In this document: positions 1 through 5,734 of the stretch, one piece after another
Numbering within the stretch: position 1 is the stretch's first letter
Layout: each line of letters begins with the position of its first letter
Origin: Defluviitaleaceae bacterium
GTDB taxonomy: Bacteria > Bacillota > Clostridia > Lachnospirales > WQUN01
Length of the DNA stretch: 9,051 bases
Assembly (NCBI GenBank): GCA_009783525.1
Contig: WRDG01000078.1
Coordinates: 1-9,051, forward strand
Direction: 5' to 3'
Translations under genes and position numbers: made by a program
Notes under the pieces: generated by a model
Told to the model about the DNA's origin: nothing
What the model saw: only the letters and a program-made list of their open reading frames with translations
The model's database searches: none

Positions 1-112
1 ATTCGCGGGTTACTACATTAATAGGCTTGGTGATGTCAAACCCTCCGGAACATCCTGTCAAAATTGTTCCGGCAATGATCGCGGACAGTAAGGCCGCTAA
101 AAACTTTTTCAA
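1..112 (-). CDS. PstS-like phosphate-binding lipoprotein, N-terminal fragment
   Basis: The gene runs off the left edge, so only the first 37 residues are visible. Translation from TTG at 112 gives a lipoprotein signal peptide: Lys2-Lys3, a hydrophobic stretch 4-18, then lipobox L-T-G-C with the lipidated cysteine at residue 21. After it comes a short linker and KPINVVTRE, which resembles the first beta strand of PstS-type substrate-binding proteins (usually followed by a DGSGTR-like phosphate loop, outside the window). The TTG start is chosen because an SD (AAGGGAG, 129-123) lies about 10 nt upstream and no in-frame ATG is present. PstS would capture phosphate outside the membrane for the Pst ABC transporter. 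The Pho-box-like repeats upstream support this independently. A lipoprotein is nearly certain; PstS is likely but rests on few mature residues, and another solute-binding protein is possible. Confidence 0.65.
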   Translation of the reverse strand, partial: MKKFLAALLSAIIAGTILTGCSGGFDITKPINVVTRE

Positions 113-150
113 AACAAAAACTCTCCCTTGAATTATTTTCAGGGGAGAGT
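111..150 (-). terminator. Intrinsic terminator of the dap operon, overlapping the PstS-like SD
   Basis: On the minus strand ACTCTCCC (150-143) pairs with GGGAGAGT (127-120). The stem continues after one C.A mismatch with TGAA/TTCA and closes on a 5-nt AATAA loop. It is followed at once by TTTTGTTTT (119-111). This is a strong rho-independent terminator shape, 117 nt below the dapB stop. On the plus strand there is no T-tract after the stem, so it works in one direction only. The 3' arm contains the SD of the downstream lipoprotein gene, so read-through RNA would also have that SD hidden. Confidence 0.8.
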
Positions 151-154
151 CTAC
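149..154 (-). promoter_or_regulatory. Candidate -10 box of the PstS-like gene
   Basis: TAGACT on the minus strand (154-149) matches TATAAT at four of six positions. It would place the transcription start near 142, inside the terminator hairpin. There is no recognisable -35 box 17 bp upstream (CCAAAT), as expected for a promoter that needs an activator. The alternative AATAAT (137-132) is a better -10 match, but it would start transcription inside the SD and is therefore less likely. Confidence 0.4.
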
Positions 155-162
155 GTCACGAA

Positions 163-201
163 TGTAAATTTATTTGGGTTTGAATGTAAAGATTGTGTAA
201 A
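163..201 (-). promoter_or_regulatory. Pho-box-like direct repeats (putative PhoP binding site)
   Basis: The minus strand carries three exact copies of TTTACA, at 201-196, 190-185 and 168-163. Starts are 11 and 22 bp apart, so they occupy turns 1, 2 and 4 of an 11-bp lattice; the third position (179-174, ACCCAA) is degenerate. Direct TT(A/C/T)ACA repeats with about 11-bp period are the known PhoP site of Bacillus-type Firmicutes. Measured from a start near 142, the block spans about -21 to -59, the usual place for PhoP activation. The gene downstream looks like PstS, a classic PhoP target. Binding is inferred. Confidence 0.7.
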
Positions 202-266
202 GTTTAAAATTGATATGACTTTACGTTTGCTTAAAGCAAATTTTTACGCATTATTTTTTGCCGCTC

Positions 267-1040
267 TTACGCTTCGTCGACCAACTCTTTCATTGAGTAT
301 AGGCCCGGCGGTTTGTTTTTTATAAACTCCGCCGCCCTTAACGCCCCCGCAGCGAATACTTCCCTCGACAGCGCGCAGTGCTTGAGCTCGATTATTTCGT
401 CCGCTCCGGCAAAAATCACCGAGTGTTCGCCCACAATCGTGCCGCCGCGCAAAGCGTGGATGCCAATTTCATTTTTGCCGCGCTTTTGCTTTTTGCACGA
501 CCTGTCAAAAACATTTTGCAAATTTCCGTCCGCCGCGGCGTTTACTTTTTGCGCGAGCATGAGTGCGGTTCCGCTTGGCGCGTCGATTTTTTGGTTGTGG
601 TGCTTTTCGATTATTTCGACATCGAAGCCCGCGCCGTACAGCAGCCGAGCCGCTTTTTCGGCTAAGCCGGCAAGCAGGCTGACTCCTACCGACATGTTTG
701 CGGATTTAAACACCGCAATTTTTTTTGCCGCCTCTTTAACAGTTTCTTCTTGATAAACGTCCAAACCTGTCGTGCAAATGACAAGCGGCGTCAAATTTTT
801 CAAACCGAAGCCGATCACCGAATCAAGCGCCGAAACTCCGGAAAAGTCTACAACCGCGTCGGCTTTTAATAAATCTCCCGGCACTTCCGCCATCGAATTA
901 AAAACAGGAAATGAAAAATGCTCGTCGGTTTTTCCATAGTCCATACCCGCAACGATATTTACGTTTTCGCCGCGCTTTGCCAATTTGCCGACCGCGAGCC
1001 CCATTTGGCCGTAAGCGCCGCTTAAAATTATTTTAGTCAT
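267..1040 (-). CDS. dapB: 4-hydroxy-tetrahydrodipicolinate reductase
   Basis: DapB (257 aa, usual size) reduces the DapA product with NAD(P)H in the cytoplasm, giving tetrahydrodipicolinate for diaminopimelate and lysine. Residues 8-14 (GAYGQMG) are the glycine-rich nucleotide loop of the Rossmann domain. CTTGL (89-93) and KSANMSVGV (112-120) are family motifs. EKHHNQKIDAPSGTA (145-159) is the catalytic signature, with His147 and Lys151 matching the E. coli His159/Lys163 pair. RGGTIVGEH (198-206) is the conserved C-terminal segment. The start is the ATG at 1040, directly before the Rossmann strand; an upstream in-frame ATG at 1121 would add 27 unrelated residues lying inside dapA. The ATG overlaps the dapA TGA as ATGA, and no strong SD precedes it, so translation is probably coupled. 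All key residues are present. Confidence 0.97.
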   Translation of the reverse strand: MTKIILSGAYGQMGLAVGKLAKRGENVNIVAGMDYGKTDEHFSFPVFNSMAEVPGDLLKADAVVDFSGVSALDSVIGFGLKNLTPLVICTTGLDVYQEETVKEAAKKIAVFKSANMSVGVSLLAGLAEKAARLLYGAGFDVEIIEKHHNQKIDAPSGTALMLAQKVNAAADGNLQNVFDRSCKKQKRGKNEIGIHALRGGTIVGEHSVIFAGADEIIELKHCALSREVFAAGALRAAEFIKNKPPGLYSMKELVDEA

Positions 1041-1939
1041 GCAATGAGCCCGTACGCTTGCATTTGCTTTTGCAGCTCGCGGCAGCAATCGTCGTCTATG
1101 TTCGTGAGCGGCAAGCGGCATTTGCCCGCTTTAAAACCCATCAAGTTTAACGCCGCTTTGACCGGCATCGGGTTTATGTCTGCAAAAAGCGCGCGTATCA
1201 GCGGAAGCATTTCGATCTGCACCTTTGCGCTTCCTTTTGCGTCGCCGTCCAAAAACATTTTGACCATGTCGTGAACCCGGCGCGGCGCGATGTTTGCCAC
1301 GGTAGAAATAACACCCAAGCCGCCGACCGAAAGCATCGGCACGATTATTTCGTCGCAGCCGGAATAAACGGCAAGCGCGTCGCCGCAAAGCAAAGCGATT
1401 TCTGTTGCCTGCACGAAATCGTAGCTCGCTTCTTTTACCGCCACAATATTGTCAATTTCAGAAAGCGTCTTCATTGTTTGCGGCTTGATGTTCATTCCGG
1501 TTCTGCCCGGTATGTTGTAAAGCACAATCGGAATTTTTACGGCTGAAGCAACAGCGGAAAAATGCTCGACCAAACCTTTTTGCGACGTCTTGTTATAGTA
1601 AGGAGTAACAAGCATACAGGCGTCCGCTCCCGCATTTTCAAGCTCCCTGCACAATTCTGCGGCGTGTCGCGTGTCGTTGCTGCCCGCTCCCGCTATCACC
1701 GGTATTTTTTTTCCGGGCGGCGACGCCTCTTTGGTATAGTCCACAGCCGCTCTTACGACTGCGGTATGCTCTTCGTCAGACAATGTGGACGCTTCGCCCG
1801 TTGTCCCGCAAGAAACAATCGCGTCTATCCCGTTGTCGATTTGAAACTTTATCAAACGTCTGTATTCGTCGTAATTAACTTCTCCCGCCTCGTTAAAAGG
1901 CGTAATGAGCGCAACTCCCGCGCCCGTAAACAATGCCAT
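1037..1939 (-). CDS. dapA: 4-hydroxy-tetrahydrodipicolinate synthase
   Basis: DapA (300 aa, usual 290-300) condenses pyruvate with aspartate semialdehyde, the first committed step to diaminopimelate. It is a TIM barrel of the N-acetylneuraminate lyase superfamily. The GTTGE motif is at 45-49, catalytic Tyr141 and Arg146 lie in YNIPGRTG (141-148), and the Schiff-base Lys169 is in AVKEAS. The Tyr-to-Lys distance of 28 residues equals that of the E. coli enzyme (133/161), which separates it from aldolase-like relatives. GGLGVISTVANIAP (206-219) is also typical. The SD AAAGGAG (1955-1949) lies 9 nt before the ATG, inside the 27-nt gap after the anchored-protein gene, so the three genes read as one unit. 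In spore formers this step also feeds dipicolinate synthesis; that role here is inferred from the neighbouring coat-like gene. Confidence 0.97.
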   Translation of the reverse strand: MALFTGAGVALITPFNEAGEVNYDEYRRLIKFQIDNGIDAIVSCGTTGEASTLSDEEHTAVVRAAVDYTKEASPPGKKIPVIAGAGSNDTRHAAELCRELENAGADACMLVTPYYNKTSQKGLVEHFSAVASAVKIPIVLYNIPGRTGMNIKPQTMKTLSEIDNIVAVKEASYDFVQATEIALLCGDALAVYSGCDEIIVPMLSVGGLGVISTVANIAPRRVHDMVKMFLDGDAKGSAKVQIEMLPLIRALFADINPMPVKAALNLMGFKAGKCRLPLTNIDDDCCRELQKQMQAYGLIA

Positions 1940-1966
1940 AATTTTTTTCTCCTTTCTGCCTTTCCG

Positions 1967-3397
1967 TTAAAACAGCAAGCCGCCGAAAAGCATCCCAAGC
2001 TGCGGAGATTCCATAATGCTGCCGAACGCCTCAAGCAGATCAAACTCATTTAACGAAGTAAGCGGAACAGTCTTGCCTTCGAATATTATCTGACCGTCGT
2101 CCGGCTGTATCGAATACCGGACCGAAAAATCCGCGTCTATTTTTAAGTCCGGTGTGTCAACATAAATTTGCAAATTTTTTATGTCGGCTTCTATCAGCAT
2201 TTCGGCCGCGTCGATTATAAGTATTCCATCCGCGGAAAATTTATACACACTTTCGTTGCCGTCAAATTCAAACGAGCATTTTAAACCGCCTGTTTCGTTT
2301 TTATCCCACGAAAAATCCCAGTTTATATATACGGTCCCGTCGCCGGTGTCCGCGGATATTTTCGTTGAAACGTTTGCTGCGTTAGTATTGCTCAATTCTG
2401 ACTCCGACGAAATTTTTGCCGAATAGATTTTATCTCCGTACGTTAATCCGATCATAATCTCGGTTTCGCTGAGCCGAATTTTATTTCCGTTAAAGCATGC
2501 AACAATCATTACCCGCAGCTCTTCGCCGTCTTTTTCCGTTTCGATCCCTATATCAAGCTGGGCGATCTTGCCGCCGCTTATGTATACGAGCAATGAAACG
2601 GACGCATCGATTTCTTCGTGCTCTTCAAAAAAACTTTTGAGCAGATTGTTTAGCGCGTCTTTTGAAAACGTAACGGAGTATAAATCCGAATTGGGCTCGT
2701 TTTTATTCATATGAGCCTGTTTTTTTCCTTCGTACACGATTTCGGCTTCGTTATAAAAATTTTCGGCCGCTTGCTTGTATTCGGTAAAATCCGGCAGCTC
2801 CAAGTCGGTCATAAAAAGCGCAGCCTCGTAAATTTTGTAAATAAATTCGTCTTCATAATGCGAACCGATTATCCCCAAATAATCTGCGCCGATAGAAGCG
2901 TCCCATTCCGTCACAATCTGTTTCGGATCTGCCGTAATGCTGTAGTCGAGTATCTGAGGAACGGTAACCGCCAAATAATCCGGCCGCGCAAAAATATTCA
3001 AGTCGACCAGGCTTGTCACCGCCATGCGCAGAGTAAGCCGCGTATCGAGCAGCCGGGCGGGTGTGTCTTTATACGTAACGCTGCGGAGCGTCATGACTTC
3101 GGCCATCGTAAGAATCATCGGATCTATTTCGAAAACATTTTGCTCGATTTTATTAATGTTTAACGAAACATCCTGCCGCCATTTTCCGTTTAACAAACCG
3201 AGCAGATCGATCGGTTCGCTTTTGTTTATTTCACCGAACGTTTTTTTAAACGCGGACGCGATGTAACGTTTCGGGTCGGACCGTTTCAAGATCGGCCCGG
3301 AAAAAACGGCGGCCGCGCAAACCAGCACGGCAAGCGCAATCCCTCCGATGACCGCGAAACGCATTATGTTTTGTTTTTTGCCCGGCAGTTCGTCCAT
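1967..3397 (-). CDS. Membrane-anchored extracytoplasmic protein of unknown function
   Basis: This 476-aa protein is not recognised. A short Lys-containing cytoplasmic tail is followed by one transmembrane segment (about 13-34) without a lipobox, so the remaining ~440 residues should face outside as a signal-anchored protein. After the anchor, SDPKRYIASAFKKTFGEI (40-57) looks like an amphipathic helix. The rest is mostly alternating hydrophobic/polar strands with many acidic residues, especially 270-350 and 380-430, suggesting a large beta-sheet fold of the lipid-carrier or adhesion kind. Cysteines are few, and no catalytic motif is visible. The start has an SD (GGAG in AACGGAGTGA) 10 nt upstream; the next Met (12) has none. 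It is first in the transcript with dapA and dapB, 27 nt ahead of dapA, and has its own near-consensus promoter. A cell-envelope role is possible but unproven. Confidence 0.85.
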   Translation of the reverse strand: MDELPGKKQNIMRFAVIGGIALAVLVCAAAVFSGPILKRSDPKRYIASAFKKTFGEINKSEPIDLLGLLNGKWRQDVSLNINKIEQNVFEIDPMILTMAEVMTLRSVTYKDTPARLLDTRLTLRMAVTSLVDLNIFARPDYLAVTVPQILDYSITADPKQIVTEWDASIGADYLGIIGSHYEDEFIYKIYEAALFMTDLELPDFTEYKQAAENFYNEAEIVYEGKKQAHMNKNEPNSDLYSVTFSKDALNNLLKSFFEEHEEIDASVSLLVYISGGKIAQLDIGIETEKDGEELRVMIVACFNGNKIRLSETEIMIGLTYGDKIYSAKISSESELSNTNAANVSTKISADTGDGTVYINWDFSWDKNETGGLKCSFEFDGNESVYKFSADGILIIDAAEMLIEADIKNLQIYVDTPDLKIDADFSVRYSIQPDDGQIIFEGKTVPLTSLNEFDLLEAFGSIMESPQLGMLFGGLLF

Positions 3398-3429
3398 ATT
3401 TAAATCACTCCGTTATTTTTTATGTTCTG

Positions 3430-3472
3430 TTTACCAAAAACATTTGTACAAATATTATGCATGTAATATAGT
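3430..3472 (+). promoter_or_regulatory. Candidate promoters for cca (two alternatives)
   Basis: Two weak sigma-A-like options face cca. TTTACC (3430-3435), a 17-bp spacer and TATTAT (3453-3458) would start near 3465 and give a 14-nt leader. TTGTAC (3444-3449), a 17-bp spacer and TATAGT (3467-3472) would start near 3479, at the A of the start codon, giving a leaderless message. Both overlap the stronger promoter on the other strand, so polymerase could occupy only one direction at a time. The choice between the two cannot be made from sequence. Confidence 0.35.
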
Positions 3473-3493
3473 TAAGACATGCATGCATGTCAA
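3465..3493 (-). promoter_or_regulatory. Sigma-A promoter for the unknown-dapA-dapB operon
   Basis: Reading the minus strand, TTGACA (3493-3488, perfect -35) is followed by a 17-bp spacer and TATATT (3470-3465, five of six -10 positions). Transcription would start near 3458 and leave a leader of about 60 nt before the ATG at 3397. The -35 box lies inside the first codons of cca on the other strand, and its GACA forms one end of the 16-bp palindrome. This is the strongest promoter match I found in the window. Confidence 0.75.
3476..3491. repeat. 16-bp perfect palindrome at the cca start codon
   Basis: GACATGCATGCATGTC equals its own reverse complement over all 16 bases; the next pair outward does not match. 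It contains the ATG of cca at 3479 and overlaps the -35 box and spacer of the opposing promoter. That is where a dimeric repressor could block either or both directions. In RNA it could fold as a 6-bp stem with a CATG loop covering the start codon. Part of the symmetry follows from the underlying ATGC tetranucleotide repeat, so chance is possible. Confidence 0.5.
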
Positions 3494-4696
3494 TCGGACG
3501 AAAAAAAAACGAACGCTCGCGCAATTAATTTACCGGCAGACGCAGAACTGATTATCGGCGAGCTTGCCGCGCACGGTTTTGACGCGTACGCCGTAGGCGG
3601 CTGCGTCAGGGACATGCTGCTCGGAACCGAGCCGAAGGATTGGGACATTACAACGTCGGCGGAACCGCATGATGTCAAACGGATTTTTAAACGCTCCATT
3701 GATACCGGCATCAAGCACGGAACCGTAACCGTGCTTATCGGCCGCAGGCCGTACGAAGTTACGACGTTCCGCATAGACGGCGAATACAAGGACGGCCGCC
3801 GGCCCTCCGAGGTAAAATTTTCAACAGATATTAAAGAAGATCTCGCAAGGCGCGACTTCACCATGAATGCGATCGCATATAAAAAAGATACCGGATTTGT
3901 CGATCCGTTCGGAGGAGTAAACGATATACGGGCCCGAATAATACGCTGCGTGGGGGACGCGTCTCGCCGTTTCAATGAAGACGCGCTCAGGATGCTTCGG
4001 CTTTTCCGTTTTGCCGCGCAGTTAAATTTTAAAATAGACATCGAAACATATTCGGCGGCAAAAAAAAATGCAGGCAAGCTTACAGACATAAGCGCGGAGC
4101 GTATTCGCGAAGAACTCACCAAGCTTCTTCACAGCGGCCACACCGAAATATTGCCGCAATTGTCAGATGCGGGACTGTGGTTGTACGAGCCGGATCTGTA
4201 CGCGGCGGCAAAAATGCTTCCCAATTGCAAAAAAAATACGGCCATGCTGTACGCCGTTTTAACTGCGGACGGCGGCGAACAAGCCGCAAAAAAATTTATG
4301 CGCGGTTTATGCTTCGACAACAAGACACTGAACGAAACTGCGCAGTACGTAAAATATTTGCATGCGCCCGTCCCCGCTGGCCGTTACGAATTAAAAAAAA
4401 TGCTTCAAAATATTCCGCCTCCGTATTTTCAAAATTTGATCGAGCTTAAAAATATTTTTTACCGCGACGCGCAAAGCGTCAGCGAAGCGGAACATGCTCT
4501 CGCCACGTGCGGCGAAATTGTGCAAAATAATGAATGTTATTTATTGAGAGACCTCGCGATTGACGGAAGCGACCTTATCGGGCTCGGTTATCCGCCAGGA
4601 AAAAAAGTTGGAGAGACGCTTCGGACATTGTTGGAAGCCGTTATAAAAAACCCCTGCGCAAACGACAGAGAGTCATTGATAAAATTGCTGCAATAA
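3479..4696 (+). CDS. cca: CCA-adding tRNA nucleotidyltransferase (class II)
   Basis: This 405-aa cytoplasmic enzyme adds or repairs the 3' CCA end of tRNAs using CTP and ATP. The head domain has GGCVRD (40-45) and metal-binding Asp54 and Asp56 in DWDI. RRDFTMNA (124-131) links to the neck. EDALR (167-171) is the amino-acid template that selects CTP or ATP, and ERIREEL (207-213) is motif E. Residues 359-405 (L-x-I-x-G-x-DL ... G) match the usual C-terminal tRNA-contacting tail. I see no HD phosphohydrolase motif. A related poly(A) polymerase is possible but less likely in a Firmicute. The ATG at 3479 is the only usable in-frame start before Met46, yet it lacks an SD. The first 15 residues look like an extension ahead of the usual I-x-LP beginning. 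Codons 8-11 contain a run of nine A. Confidence 0.93.
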   Translation: MHACQSDEKKTNARAINLPADAELIIGELAAHGFDAYAVGGCVRDMLLGTEPKDWDITTSAEPHDVKRIFKRSIDTGIKHGTVTVLIGRRPYEVTTFRIDGEYKDGRRPSEVKFSTDIKEDLARRDFTMNAIAYKKDTGFVDPFGGVNDIRARIIRCVGDASRRFNEDALRMLRLFRFAAQLNFKIDIETYSAAKKNAGKLTDISAERIREELTKLLHSGHTEILPQLSDAGLWLYEPDLYAAAKMLPNCKKNTAMLYAVLTADGGEQAAKKFMRGLCFDNKTLNETAQYVKYLHAPVPAGRYELKKMLQNIPPPYFQNLIELKNIFYRDAQSVSEAEHALATCGEIVQNNECYLLRDLAIDGSDLIGLGYPPGKKVGETLRTLLEAVIKNPCANDRESLIKLLQ

Positions 4697-4730
4697 TTTA
4701 TCTCGCGTAATTTTCGGTTCCCAATTATGA

Positions 4731-4739
4731 ACGGAGTGA
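4731..4739 (+). promoter_or_regulatory. SD that decides a TTG start for the CotS-like gene
   Basis: ACGGAGTGA places GGAG at 4733-4736, eight nt before an in-frame TTG at 4745. It lies inside or too far (17 nt) from the two in-frame ATGs at 4727 and 4754. The same 13 bases, AACGGAGTGATTT (4730-4742), form the SD region of the unknown anchored gene (3414-3402, minus strand). Confidence 0.65.
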
Positions 4740-4744
4740 TTTGT

Positions 4745-5716
4745 TTGTTCGAAATGCAAAAAACTGTAGTAGAAAGCTTCGGTGTGCAGGCAAAAAAAAT
4801 CACCAAAGAAAAAACATACTATATAGTTGAAACATCGGAGGGCATGCGAGTCCTTCGCGTGATGCAGGAAGGCGCGCCCCGTATTTTATTTCAGCACGCT
4901 CTAAAGGAATTTGCCGCGGGCAACGGATTTACAAAAACCGACAGATTTTTCCCGTCGCTCAGCGGCGAGCCGTATACGGCGGCAAACGGTGAAATATATG
5001 TGCTTACGGAATATATCGAAGGACGCGAGGCGAACTTCGAAACGGATTTGCTGCAAGCCGCGGAAGCTCTGGCTCACTGGCACAACTGCACATGCGGCGT
5101 AACAGTTCCGGACGATGCCGCCGATATAACCCCGCCTGTTTTTATTGACGAAATTAACAAACAAATTTCTCAAATAAACCAAATCAAAAAAAAGGTTCGC
5201 GCACAGGCGCGGCTTTCTGATTTCGACGTGATGTTCATCAAGCATGCGGATGCTTACGCCGCACAAATATCCGAAGCTTCAGAAAAACTCGGCAAATTAA
5301 ACTACACGGCGCTGCAACGGCAGGCACAGGAAAATAATTTTATTTGCCACAACTCGCTTAAAGAAGAAACCGTTTGCATAAACGGTACCGACGTATATAT
5401 AACCCAGTACAACGAAGCCGCGCGCGGCGTACCGCTTAACGACCTTTGCAGCTTGATACGCCGTTACGCGAGACTGTCCGCGGACGCGAGGGTTTCTGTC
5501 GCGGACGTTATGGAAGTTTATAATAAACGCAGGACAATATCCGAGTCGGACGCCGAAATTATTTATTCGATGCTGATGTATCCCGCCGCTTTTATCAAAA
5601 CGGTCACGCAGTACTACAGCAAAAAAAGAACATGGACGCCGGTCGCTTTACTAAACCGGATGCAGTCGGTAATTTCGGGAAAAGAACGTTACGATGCATA
5701 CATAGAAAAAAAATAA
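4745..5716 (+). CDS. CotS-like spore coat protein, kinase fold without catalytic residues
   Basis: The protein (323 aa from TTG 4745) resembles the CotS/YutH group of spore coat proteins, which have an aminoglycoside-phosphotransferase-like fold. N-lobe features are strands around YYIVETSEGMRVLRV (25-39) and the hinge-like YVLTEYIEGR (85-94); AAEALAHWHN (105-114) is the family's helix with His. The catalytic loop, normally HGDxxxxN, reads ICHNSLKEET (200-209), so the Asp base is Ser204 and the metal-binding Asn is Thr209. The usual DFD-like metal motif reads TQYNE (220-224). The following P-x-x-DL-x-x-x-I-RR, typical of the family, is kept, so the alignment is believable and kinase activity is doubtful. 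A structural or binding role in the spore coat is likely. It lies 48 nt after cca and 18 nt before the PEGA gene. ATG 4727 or 4754 are alternative starts. Confidence 0.75.
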   Translation: MFEMQKTVVESFGVQAKKITKEKTYYIVETSEGMRVLRVMQEGAPRILFQHALKEFAAGNGFTKTDRFFPSLSGEPYTAANGEIYVLTEYIEGREANFETDLLQAAEALAHWHNCTCGVTVPDDAADITPPVFIDEINKQISQINQIKKKVRAQARLSDFDVMFIKHADAYAAQISEASEKLGKLNYTALQRQAQENNFICHNSLKEETVCINGTDVYITQYNEAARGVPLNDLCSLIRRYARLSADARVSVADVMEVYNKRRTISESDAEIIYSMLMYPAAFIKTVTQYYSKKRTWTPVALLNRMQSVISGKERYDAYIEKK

Positions 5717-5734
5717 AACACACGAGGCGATTTA

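Noticed and set aside
226..245. TTTGC/GCAAA inverted repeat followed by TTTTT on the plus strand
   Set aside because: The stem is about five A/T-rich pairs and no plus-strand gene ends here; too weak to call a terminator.
313..753. Open frame of 146 codons on the plus strand opposite dapB
   Set aside because: dapB is certain here; the frame is a Ser/Ala-rich antisense shadow without SD or family features.
1940..1966. Lysine riboswitch ahead of dapA
   Set aside because: The gap is only 27 nt and holds just the SD; the ~60-nt leader of the operon is also too short for an L-box.
3490..4122. Open frame of 210 codons on the minus strand opposite cca
   Set aside because: Serine-rich antisense shadow of a well-supported gene, without SD; it continues straight through the promoter-proximal codons of cca.
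4676..4704. Possible separate promoter for the CotS-like gene (TTGATA ... TATCTC)
   Set aside because: The -10 match is poor (three of six); co-transcription from cca is simpler.
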